A stretch of DNA of 38,080 nucleotides, taken from contig JAURHM010000003.1 of assembly GCA_030833315.1 (NCBI GenBank), positions 1 through 38,080 of the forward strand, written 5' to 3'. This document shows, piece by piece, positions 26,912 through 33,440 of this stretch. Below the pieces are notes generated by a model that made no database searches, had not been told where the DNA came from, and was given only the letters and a program-made list of their open reading frames with translations. A program made the position numbers and the translations under genes. Every line of letters starts with the position of its first letter. Positions within the stretch are counted from its first letter, which is position 1. The DNA is from Burkholderiales bacterium. Its GTDB lineage: Bacteria; Pseudomonadota; Gammaproteobacteria; Burkholderiales; SG8-41.

Positions 26912-28288
26912 ATGAGCGGAAAACTGGACCTGCTGAAAATCGCGCAGGAAGAAGCAAACGGCGATCTTTTCAAATATCTGGACGGCGTTTTCAAGCGCTC
27001 CAAAACCCAGCCGCGCGGCATCAGTGATGCCATCATCTGGGAAGGCGGCAATTTCGCCGGTAACGTCAAACCGGTCGCCCACGCCCTGACCGACACCTTC
27101 GCGCTGAACGGCACCATCATGGCACTCGATGTGCTCGGCCTGCCCTTCCTCGGCGTTCCGATGATGGCCCAGTTCCGCCACGACACCAAACTGAAATCGC
27201 TCGAGTGGTTCGGCAAGATGGACTACACCTGCCTGAAGTGGTCCACCGCAGGTGACTTCATGGTCAACGACGGTGGCAAGAAAGTCGTTGTCGCCGGTAA
27301 ATCGGCCAATGCACCGCTGCGCACTGCCGCCGGCGTCTATTGCAACGTCCGTCCCTACGGCTCGATCACCAACGTGCGCTTCATGCCCGGCCTGCCGTAT
27401 TCGCAGGACAACAAGAAGTTCGTGGTCGAAAAAGCCACCGGCAACATCCACTCCGAAATGAATACCCCTGGCGTGCGCATGGCTTATGCCGCGCGCCTGT
27501 TCCTGCAACTGGTCAATGAGCGCGGCTGCATCGGCCGTGTCGCTACCAAGCCGACCCAGGCCAAGGAAGACGCCGTCAACGCCGGCCTGTTCCGCTGGAT
27601 TCTGCAGGGCACCAAGTTCAAGTTGAAGCGCCAGTATGCGGTTGACGCCTATCAGGAACACAAGGAAAACGTCGACGCCATCGTTGCTCTGCTGCCGAAG
27701 GACTTCAAGGCGGGCATGGAAAACTGGGGCGGCGATATCTACGAACACATCTCCGACACCAACTTCGGCCTGCTGCTGCACGACATGATCGAGCAGCGCG
27801 AGTGTATCGTTTATTCGACCGACCTTGACGGCGACCGCCTGACCGACCTGATGGCCGATGCGCCGGATGTGCTGCGCAAGTGGGGCCAGATGATTCTCGA
27901 CTACGCGAAGACCGGCAAGAAAATGGGCGACGTGTGGAAGGACATGGGCTTCACGATGACCAATGGCAAGGACATGACCAGCGTCATGTATCGCATGGAA
28001 GGCGCGCCGATCTACGAACAGACCCTCGGCTCGGCTGATGCCATGCTGCAGCGACTGCTCAACGGCGACGAGACCGTCGGCGGCACTAAAGACCCCTATG
28101 ATCCGCGCATTCACTTCGTGCTGATCAACGAAGCCTACAAGGCCGCGAATCCGGGCAATGCCGAACTGGCGAAATGGCTGGATGACCAGCTGGCGATCTT
28201 CGACAAGATCTACAGCCCGAAACGTCCGCGCTACCTCGACGGTTACAACCAGCTCAAGGCCGCGATCAAGCCCTGGGGCAGCAAGTAA
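26912..28288 (+). CDS. Conserved-looking cytoplasmic protein of unknown function
   Basis: I do not recognise this family. From the ATG at 26912, which has GGAG upstream, it has 458 residues; an ATG at 26882 lacking a ribosome site would add 10. It has no signal peptide and no membrane segments. Composition is that of a well-folded enzyme, with several glycine-containing motifs (DAIIWEGGNFAGNVKP, LGLPFLGVPMM, WGGDIYEHISDTNFG, YSTDLDGDRLTDL, GGTKDPYDPRIHF). Four scattered Cys are not in metal-binding spacing. The antisense frame is also open over the whole length but has a shadow-like composition. It has its own terminator and appears monocistronic. Confidence 0.75.
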   Translation: MSGKLDLLKIAQEEANGDLFKYLDGVFKRSKTQPRGISDAIIWEGGNFAGNVKPVAHALTDTFALNGTIMALDVLGLPFLGVPMMAQFRHDTKLKSLEWFGKMDYTCLKWSTAGDFMVNDGGKKVVVAGKSANAPLRTAAGVYCNVRPYGSITNVRFMPGLPYSQDNKKFVVEKATGNIHSEMNTPGVRMAYAARLFLQLVNERGCIGRVATKPTQAKEDAVNAGLFRWILQGTKFKLKRQYAVDAYQEHKENVDAIVALLPKDFKAGMENWGGDIYEHISDTNFGLLLHDMIEQRECIVYSTDLDGDRLTDLMADAPDVLRKWGQMILDYAKTGKKMGDVWKDMGFTMTNGKDMTSVMYRMEGAPIYEQTLGSADAMLQRLLNGDETVGGTKDPYDPRIHFVLINEAYKAANPGNAELAKWLDDQLAIFDKIYSPKRPRYLDGYNQLKAAIKPWGSK

Positions 28289-28322
28289 TCCGGTCTCAAA
28301 GCTGACCCCGGTCAGCGATCTT

Positions 28323-28352
28323 AAAAACGCCCGCAACCGCGGGCGTTTTTTT
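28323..28352 (+). terminator. Rho-independent terminator after the unknown gene
   Basis: Stem ACGCCCGC/GCGGGCGT with an AACC loop, extended by four A-T pairs, and a T tract. It starts 34 bases after the stop codon. Confidence 0.92.
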
Positions 28353-28421
28353 ATTGGTCCGGCATGACATCGGCGTCCATCAAGTTTCCGGCGCGCCGCA
28401 GATTCAACTCTTTATTTTGCA

Positions 28422-29304
28422 ATGCAAAATTGCCTGCCGCTTGGCACGATCAAGGCCACGGTGCTGATTGAAACCGTGCTCGTGTCATTCGAGATGAATG
28501 AAATCCTCTACGAGCTTCGCGATCACTGCGTCGACCTCAATATCGGCAGCTGGGATTACAACTTCAGCTGCATCAAGATGTTCCGCTCCAACAAGGACTT
28601 CTGCCTGGCCGGCCGTAGTCAGGTCACGATGACCGCACCGTTCATGCGCGCCTGTGCGCTGCTGCTGGTCAAAACCTGCCATCGCCGCAAGGCGTTCGCG
28701 GTGGGTGGCATGGCAGCACAGATTCCGATCAAGAACGACCCCGCCGCCAATGACGCCGCAACCGCTAAAGTGCGCGCCGACGAAGGGCGTGAAGCGACCG
28801 ACGGCTGCGACTGCACGTGGGTCGCGCACCCCGGACTGGTTGTCATCACAAAAGAAATTTTCGACCGGCATATGCCGGACCCCAATCAGGTTTCCCGCCA
28901 GCGCCCCGACTTGCTGGTCACCGCAAAAGATCTTCTCGATTTCAAACCGGAAGCGCCGATCACCGAGGCCGGACTGCGCAACAACATCAGCGTCGGCGCC
29001 TAGCTCGCCGGCAACGGCTGTGTGCCGGTTTACAACCTGATGGAAGATACCGCCACAGCCGAAATTTCGCGCTCGCAGATCTGGCAATGGATGCGCAGCC
29101 CCACAGGCGTTCTGGATGACGGCAGCAAAGTCACCAAAGACATGTTCCGCAAAAATGCTGCCTGAGGAACTCGCAAGAGTGCGTCGCGAACTGGACGAAG
29201 AAGCCTGGAGCGCGGGCCGTTACGAAGAAGCCGCAAAACTGTTCAATGAAATCACCACCAGCGATGACTACGTCGAGTTCCTGACCTTGCCGGGTTACGA
29301 ATGA
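28422..29304 (+). pseudogene. aceB: Malate synthase A remnant, N-terminally truncated and disrupted
   Basis: The translation contains unmistakable malate synthase A blocks: LGTIKATVLIET, EILYELRDH, FRSNKDFCLAGRSQVTMT (altered), GGMAAQIPIKNDPAAN and TWVAHPGLV. The homology begins only at about 28431, so more than 200 N-terminal residues are absent. A TAG at 29001-29003 interrupts it where a few codons are also missing. The same frame continues [20 protein letters not shown] and QIWQWMRSP, then a shift near 29150 moves to another frame that reads [17 protein letters not shown] through LPGYE to 29304. Several substitutions fall in normally conserved places. It is a dead glyoxylate-cycle gene. 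Confidence 0.88.
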
Positions 29305-29397
29305 CTGACCCGGTAACTGGAAAGCCGCGCCACCGCCTGAAACCGCAATCACAGACTGTTCCTTATAGGCCATCGCACCTGCGGTGGCATTTGTTCG

Positions 29398-29403
29398 TAC
29401 AAT
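29398..29403 (+). promoter_or_regulatory. Candidate -10 of rluE, compatible with a leaderless mRNA
   Basis: TACAAT ends 6 bases before the rluE ATG at 29410. If used, transcription would begin at or next to the start codon. No clear ribosome site or -35 is present. Confidence 0.35.
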
Positions 29404-29409
29404 CCGGTG

Positions 29410-29985
29410 ATGCCGAGACTTCTGCTGCTCAACAAACCCTATGGCGTCATCTGCCAGTTCAGTCCTTCTGGAGACCACCGGACGCTGAAAGATTTTGTTC
29501 CGGTTACCGGCGTCTATCCGGCAGGCCGTCTCGATACCGACAGTGAAGGGTTGGTCCTTCTGACCGACGACGGCAATCTGCAGCACCGCATCACCGATCC
29601 CCGCCACAAAATGCCAAAAACCTATTTTGTTGCAGTCGAAGGCGCGCCGGACGATGCCGCATTGGCGCCGTTACGGGCCGGCATTCAACTGCCGGACTAC
29701 AAAGCGCGTCCGGCCGAGGTCAGCCTGTGCCCGCCGCCCGACTGGTTGTGGCCGCGCGATCCGCCCGTTCGCATCCGCCGGCATATTCCGACGACCTGGC
29801 TCAGACTGGTTTTGCGGGAAGGCCGTAATCGCCAAGTCAGACGCATGACGGCAGCCGCAGGTTTTCCAACCTTGCGCCTGATCCGTCAGGCTATCGGCCC
29901 TTGGACCATTGAGGGATTGGCAATCGGCCAGTGGCGTGAAATTTTCCTGGAATCCACAAAATCGTCAATTAAAAATAACGGTTGA
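29410..29985 (+). CDS. rluE: 23S rRNA pseudouridine synthase, RluE-like
   Basis: A 191-residue RsuA/RluB/E/F-type synthase. The catalytic Asp lies in GRLDTDSEGLVLLT, preceded by LNKPYGVICQF and followed by PKTYFVAVEG and REGRNRQVRRMTAAAGFPTLRLIR. It lacks the N-terminal S4 domain, as RluE does. The E. coli enzyme modifies U2457. In E. coli rluE, nudJ and mnmA are neighbours; here nudJ and mnmA follow too, but a block of Lys-rich small genes is inserted. A GTG at 29407 immediately before the ATG is an alternative start. Confidence 0.88.
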   Translation: MPRLLLLNKPYGVICQFSPSGDHRTLKDFVPVTGVYPAGRLDTDSEGLVLLTDDGNLQHRITDPRHKMPKTYFVAVEGAPDDAALAPLRAGIQLPDYKARPAEVSLCPPPDWLWPRDPPVRIRRHIPTTWLRLVLREGRNRQVRRMTAAAGFPTLRLIRQAIGPWTIEGLAIGQWREIFLESTKSSIKNNG

Positions 29986-30130
29986 GCGGAATCCACGCCG
30001 TTTTGCCCGAATATGGTGCGTCGACAATCAAAAAGTCCATATTGTGAATATTACGCGAAACTGTCAAATAACCCACCAGACCCGCGTTATTGGCTATGAC
30101 CGGCTTTCGGTCAAAGGTCAAAATAGGCCC

Positions 30131-30142
30131 GGTTGATCAACC
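30131..30142. promoter_or_regulatory. 12-bp perfect palindrome GGTTGATCAACC, copy 1
   Basis: Located 16 bases before the first Lys-rich start codon and preceded by the GACCG/CGGTC hairpin. It could be an operator or an RNA hairpin in the leader. Confidence 0.5.
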
Positions 30143-30158
30143 ATCCAATGAGGAAATC

Positions 30159-30295
30159 ATGAACAAACTGTTTGCTGCCATCATCGCCGCTGCGTTCTAG
30201 ACCGCTACTTTCGCCGCTGACGCGACGAAAAAGGAAGTGAAAAAGACGCTCCCAAAGTTGAGAAGAAAGAAGAGAAAAAGGCCGACAAGAAGTAA
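30159..30295 (+). pseudogene. Dead copy of the small exported Lys/Glu-rich protein
   Basis: It starts MNKLFAAIIAAAF like the intact downstream copy, then has TAG at 30198-30200 inside the signal peptide. After ATFAADATKKE the frame slips: restoring one G near 30246 would give a Lys/Glu tail ending KKADKK and TAA at 30293-30295. Two separate lesions and a weakened terminator hairpin show that it is not functional. Confidence 0.75.
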
Positions 30296-30420
30296 TCGTC
30301 AGATTTCTCGAAGAGGCAGTCCTGCCTTTTCTTGCCTGAAATTTACGTTTGGCCTGTCAACCAAGTCTTAACTCGTCCGTTATTGGCTCGACCGTTCTTT
30401 CGGTCAAGGCTGAAAAGCCA

Positions 30421-30432
30421 GGTTGATCAACC
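30421..30432. promoter_or_regulatory. 12-bp perfect palindrome GGTTGATCAACC, copy 2
   Basis: The same 12 bases as at 30131, here 21 bases before the start of the intact copy. Surrounding bases differ more than the palindrome, which suggests selection on it. Confidence 0.5.
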
Positions 30433-30453
30433 ACTTAATTTATTGAGGAAATT

Positions 30454-30627
30454 ATGAACAAACTGCTCGCCGCTATTATCGCCGCTGTGTTCTCGACTGT
30501 TGCTTTCGCCGCTGACGCGCCGAAAAAAGAAGAGAAAAAAGACGCCCCCAAGGCTGAGAAAAAAGAAGAGAAAAAAGACGCCCCTAAGGCTGAGAAAAAA
30601 GAAGAGAAAAAGGCCGACAAGAAGTAA
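30454..30627 (+). CDS. Small exported Lys/Glu-rich repeat protein, copy 2
   Basis: A 57-residue protein. Residues 1-19 form a signal peptide (MNKLLAAIIAAVFSTVAFA). The mature part is a low-complexity chain of a 12-residue unit KKEEKKDAPKAE, twice in full and once in part, ending KKADKK. It has a strong GAGGAAAT ribosome site and a strong terminator. It has no Cys or aromatic residue after cleavage. The mature form is highly charged and is either helical or disordered. I know no function; the signal peptide puts it in the periplasm or outside. Confidence 0.75.
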   Translation: MNKLLAAIIAAVFSTVAFAADAPKKEEKKDAPKAEKKEEKKDAPKAEKKEEKKADKK

Positions 30628-30642
30628 TCCGTCGGATTTCTC

Positions 30643-30674
30643 AAAAAGGCAGGGCTTCGGCCCTGCCTTTTTTT
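30643..30674 (+). terminator. Terminator with UUCG tetraloop after copy 2
   Basis: Stem GGCAGGGC/GCCCTGCC closed by a TTCG loop (30656-30659) and extended by A-T pairs into the T run to 30674. Confidence 0.93.
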
Positions 30675-30683
30675 CGTCTTGAG

Positions 30684-30704
30684 CCCCCCCCCCCAGCCCC
30701 CCCC
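30684..30704 (+). repeat. Homopolymer tract C11-AG-C8
   Basis: Eleven C (30684-30694), AG, then eight C (30697-30704), between the terminator of copy 2 and the leader of copy 3. The minus strand is correspondingly G-rich. Such tracts are slippage-prone. A 14-base core recurs in reverse orientation at 19468-19481. Confidence 0.85.
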
Positions 30705-30803
30705 AGTTGTCATTTATAAATGCGTGGGTTAATGTAGCGCGGCTCGTTTGAGCCGCCGGCCGGAATCCGGCCCGGATGCAGAAATTTAACCAAGGGAGGA
30801 AAT

Positions 30804-30956
30804 ATGAAAAAGCTGCTCGCAATCGCTATTGCCGCAATGTTCGGCGCCGTTGCTGTCGCACCCGCCTACTCGGCAGAGAAAAAAGACGAGAAAAAGACCG
30901 AGAAAAAAGACGAGAAAAAGACCGAGAAAAAAGAAAAGAAAGCCGACAAGAAGTAA
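30804..30956 (+). CDS. Small exported Lys/Glu-rich repeat protein, copy 3
   Basis: A 50-residue protein with signal peptide MKKLLAIAIAAMFGAVAVA and cleavage near AYSA. The mature tail is EKKDEKKT repeated twice and ends EKKEKKADKK. It shares the end and architecture of copy 2 but has a different repeat unit (8 rather than 12 residues) and a different leader without the palindrome. The ribosome site GGGAGGAAAT is excellent. It is probably a diverged paralogue. Confidence 0.75.
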   Translation: MKKLLAIAIAAMFGAVAVAPAYSAEKKDEKKTEKKDEKKTEKKEKKADKK

Positions 30957-30972
30957 GCCTTCCGTCGACTTG

Positions 30973-31001
30973 AAAAGCAGGGCTACTGCCCTGCTTTTTT
31001 T
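30973..31001 (+). terminator. Rho-independent terminator after copy 3
   Basis: Stem AGCAGGGC (30976-30983) with GCCCTGCT (30988-30995), loop TACT, and a run of seven T. Confidence 0.93.
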
Positions 31002-31054
31002 ACGCCCGCTACCCGCGCGGAACCGGCGAAAAGCCGCGAATCCGCGCGCAGCGA

Positions 31055-31060
31055 TAAAAT
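31055..31060 (+). promoter_or_regulatory. Candidate -10 of nudJ-mnmA, compatible with a leaderless mRNA
   Basis: TAAAAT ends 6 bases before the nudJ ATG at 31067, the distance at which transcription normally starts. The bases GCGGG between could alternatively belong to a weak ribosome site. Confidence 0.35.
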
Positions 31061-31066
31061 AGCGGG

Positions 31067-31528
31067 ATGTCCAGCCCTGAACGCCAATGGAAACCAAACG
31101 TCACCGTCGCCGCCGTCATTGAGCGGGATGGCGCATTTCTTCTGGTGGAAGAACAGACAGAAGACGGCATCCGTTATAACCAGCCGGCCGGCCACCTAGA
31201 GGACGGGGAATCACTGATCGAAGCCGTAGTCCGGGAAACACTGGAAGAATCCGCCTGTGACTTCCGGCCGGAAGCCCTGCTCGGCATCTACCAGTACCGC
31301 CAACCCTCCAGTGAAGTGACCTATCTGCGCTTTGCCTTCACCGGCACGCTGTCCGAACCGCAACCCGGACGCGCACTAGATACCGGCATACTGCGTGCGC
31401 TGTGGATGCCGGCCGAAGAAATCCGCGCCCGCCGTGACCGCCACCGCAGTCCGCTGCTGATGCAATGCATAGATGACTATATCAGCGGCCAGCGCCATCC
31501 CCTGCAACTGCTGCATCACCACCACTGA
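31067..31528 (+). CDS. nudJ: NudJ-like Nudix phosphatase
   Basis: A 153-residue Nudix hydrolase. The Nudix box is [20 protein letters not shown] followed by SAC, with the metal-binding RE..EE residues. The start [20 protein letters not shown] and [18 protein letters not shown] are typical of NudJ, which removes phosphates from nucleoside di/triphosphates and HMP-PP. mnmA follows after 8 bases, as in many Proteobacteria. The C-terminus ends with a natural run of four His. Confidence 0.9.
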   Translation: MSSPERQWKPNVTVAAVIERDGAFLLVEEQTEDGIRYNQPAGHLEDGESLIEAVVRETLEESACDFRPEALLGIYQYRQPSSEVTYLRFAFTGTLSEPQPGRALDTGILRALWMPAEEIRARRDRHRSPLLMQCIDDYISGQRHPLQLLHHHH

Positions 31529-31536
31529 AATCCGAC

Positions 31537-32688
31537 ATGTCCCGCAAACAGAAAATCGTCGTCGGCATGTCAGGCGGTGTCGACTCGTCCGTCGCCGCGC
31601 TGCTGCTGAAACAGCAGGGCCACGAAGTCATCGGCCTGTTCATGAAGAACTGGGAAGATGACGATACCGACGAACACTGCACCACGCGTCAGGATCTGAT
31701 CGACGCCGTTGCCGTCGCCGACCGCATCGGCATCGACATCGAGGCGGTCAATTTCAGCGCCGAATACAAGGATCGCGTGTTCAGTGAATTCCTCAGTGAA
31801 TACCAGGCCGGACGCACGCCCAATCCGGACGTGCTGTGCAACGCCGAGATCAAGTTCAAGGCCTTCCTCGACCATGCGATGAATCTCGGCGCCGACCGCA
31901 TTGCCACAGGTCACTATGCTCAGGTGCGCGAAGTTGACGGCCTGCACCAACTGCTCAAAGCCGAGGACGGCAGCAAGGACCAGAGTTATTTCCTCTACCG
32001 TCTCAATCAGCAGCAACTTGCTAAAACCGTTTTCCCTCTGGGCGACATCTACAAACGCGACGTGCGTGACATCGCACGCCGCGAAGGTCTGCCCAACCAC
32101 GACAAAAAGGATTCCACCGGGATCTGCTTTATCGGTGAGCGGCCGTTCCGCGAGTTTCTCAACCGCTACCTGCCTTCCAACCCGGGCGACATCGTAACGC
32201 CGGAAGGCCGGCGCATCGGTCGGCATATGGGACTGACTTTCTACACGCTGGGCCAGCGCCAGGGTCTTGGTATCGGCGGCACCCGCGACGGCGACGGTGA
32301 TGCCTGGTATGTTGCGCAGAAAGACATGGCGAACAACCGGCTGGTTGTCGTGCAGGGCCACGATCATGGCTTGCTGCTGTCGGACCAACTGACTGCCGTC
32401 AATGCCACCTGGATCAGTGGCCATCCGCCGCACACGCAATGGGTCTACAGCGCCAAAACCCGCTATCGTCAACGCGACGCCGCATGCTCCCTGGAAGAGG
32501 CCTCCACCGGAAGTTGCGTGGTTGATTTTGCCGAGAACCAGTGGGCGGTCACGCCCGGTCAGTCAGTGGTGATCTATGAAAGCCGCGTCTGCATCGGCGG
32601 CGGCATCATCGAGTCGGCACGTCCGGCGCAGCCCGCGCTGTCGATGGGCGATGCCTGTCCGCCGGAAACTCTCGCCGGCAGCAACTGA
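31537..32688 (+). CDS. mnmA: tRNA 2-thiouridylase MnmA
   Basis: A 383-residue ATP-pyrophosphatase that 2-thiolates U34 of tRNAs for Lys, Glu and Gln. The PP-loop [15 protein letters not shown] is at residues 9-23, followed by FMKNWEDDD. The two catalytic cysteines lie in [12 protein letters not shown] and [20 protein letters not shown] and the C-terminal barrel with GLGIGG are also present. Length is normal. It converges on the glutathione transferase gene with 8 bases between. Confidence 0.96.
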   Translation: MSRKQKIVVGMSGGVDSSVAALLLKQQGHEVIGLFMKNWEDDDTDEHCTTRQDLIDAVAVADRIGIDIEAVNFSAEYKDRVFSEFLSEYQAGRTPNPDVLCNAEIKFKAFLDHAMNLGADRIATGHYAQVREVDGLHQLLKAEDGSKDQSYFLYRLNQQQLAKTVFPLGDIYKRDVRDIARREGLPNHDKKDSTGICFIGERPFREFLNRYLPSNPGDIVTPEGRRIGRHMGLTFYTLGQRQGLGIGGTRDGDGDAWYVAQKDMANNRLVVVQGHDHGLLLSDQLTAVNATWISGHPPHTQWVYSAKTRYRQRDAACSLEEASTGSCVVDFAENQWAVTPGQSVVIYESRVCIGGGIIESARPAQPALSMGDACPPETLAGSN

Positions 32689-32696
32689 TCAAAGGA

Positions 32697-33302
32697 TCAG
32701 GCCGCGGTGTCCTTGAACGACGGACGCTGGGCCAGCTTGTCCGCGAGCCGCGCCAGATTCGGATGATTGCGCCGCCACGGCAGATCGGGCAGGCGCAGTT
32801 CCAACCAGCCCAGACAGCAGCCGACCGCGATATCCGCGAGCGTGAAGAAATCACCGGCACACCACGTCTTGGCCGCGAGATCATCCGCCATTGCCTGCAG
32901 TGCGCGTTCGACCTTGCCCTGCTGACGGGCGATCCACTCCTGCGATTGCTGTTCGGCCGGCTTTTTTTTCTCATTGACCAGCGCGATTGCCGCATCGGTG
33001 CAGCCGTCGGCCAGCGCCTCCCAACGGCGCACCTGGATGCGCAGACGCTTTTCTTCGGGAATCAGCCGGTTGCCGGGACTTGCATTATCGAGATGCTCGA
33101 CAATCACGCGTGAATCAAAAATCGTATGTTCGTCGTCGAGCACCAGCACCGGAATCTTGCCCAGCGGGTTGTAGCGGATGACTTCGCTGTCGGGCGTGTT
33201 CGGCGAGTCGGTGACGAACTCGCATTCCATGCGTTTCTCGACCAGAACGACGCGTACCTTGCGGGTATAGGGACTGGTGACCGTCCCGATCAGCTTCATC
33301 AT
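32697..33302 (-). CDS. Glutathione S-transferase family protein
   Basis: About 201 residues from the adjacent ATGs at 33302/33299. The N-terminal thioredoxin-like domain has MKLIGTVTSPYTRKVRVVL with the Ser-Pro-Tyr catalytic region, NPLGKIPVLVLDD with the cis-Pro, and FDSRVIVEHLD for glutathione contact. The helical C-terminal domain has FTLADIAVGCCLGWLELRLP, the usual N-capping box. A longer start at 33392 would cross the promoter. It is divergent from the candidate selenoprotein gene. Confidence 0.9.
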   Translation of the reverse strand: MMKLIGTVTSPYTRKVRVVLVEKRMECEFVTDSPNTPDSEVIRYNPLGKIPVLVLDDEHTIFDSRVIVEHLDNASPGNRLIPEEKRLRIQVRRWEALADGCTDAAIALVNEKKKPAEQQSQEWIARQQGKVERALQAMADDLAAKTWCAGDFFTLADIAVGCCLGWLELRLPDLPWRRNHPNLARLADKLAQRPSFKDTAA

Positions 33303-33357
33303 ATGGATTGTTTCGCGAAACAGATTAATGTGAAAAATGCGGTGAAAATGCGCGCGG

Positions 33358-33386
33358 ATTATAGCATCGACATCCTTGACGCCCAA
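33358..33386 (-). promoter_or_regulatory. Promoter of the glutathione transferase gene
   Basis: Minus strand: TTGGGC (33386-33381), a 17-base spacer, and a perfect TATAAT (33363-33358). The start point would be near 33351, giving a leader of about 50 bases. On the plus strand TATAAC at 33415-33420 is a possible -10 for the divergent gene. Confidence 0.6.
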
Positions 33387-33440
33387 TGCCAACGAACGTA
33401 GTCTGACGCCTCCCTATAACCGTCTGCCGAGAGGTCAACT

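Larger units (their letters stand above)
30085..30675 (+). repeat. Tandem duplication containing two Lys-rich small-gene units
   Basis: Two similar units of about 290 bases. Each has CGTTATTGGCT (30085 and 30378), a GACCG...CGGTC hairpin (30098-30112 and 30390-30405), the palindrome GGTTGATCAACC, GAGGAAAT as ribosome site, the coding part, a common GCCGACAAGAAGTAAT end and an AGGCAG...CTGCC hairpin with T run. The first unit is the decayed one. Confidence 0.8.

Noticed and set aside
26630-28336. A 568-residue open frame on the minus strand over the unknown gene
   Set aside because: It runs through the neighbouring terminator, has shadow-like composition and no ribosome site. The plus frame has a ribosome site and a terminator placed correctly.
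28353-28421. Missing N-terminal part of malate synthase just upstream of the remnant
   Set aside because: None of the three frames in this stretch gives recognisable malate synthase sequence.
29001-29003. TAG in the malate synthase frame as a read-through (pyrrolysine-like) codon
   Set aside because: Codons are missing around it, a frameshift follows and the N-terminal half is gone, so simple decay explains it. The TAGs in chrB (2837) and the first Lys-rich copy (30198) are rejected for the same reason.
30454-30956. Regular repeats suggesting a CRISPR array
   Set aside because: They are in-frame Lys/Glu codon repeats of 24-36 bases with no unique spacers, inside signal-peptide genes.
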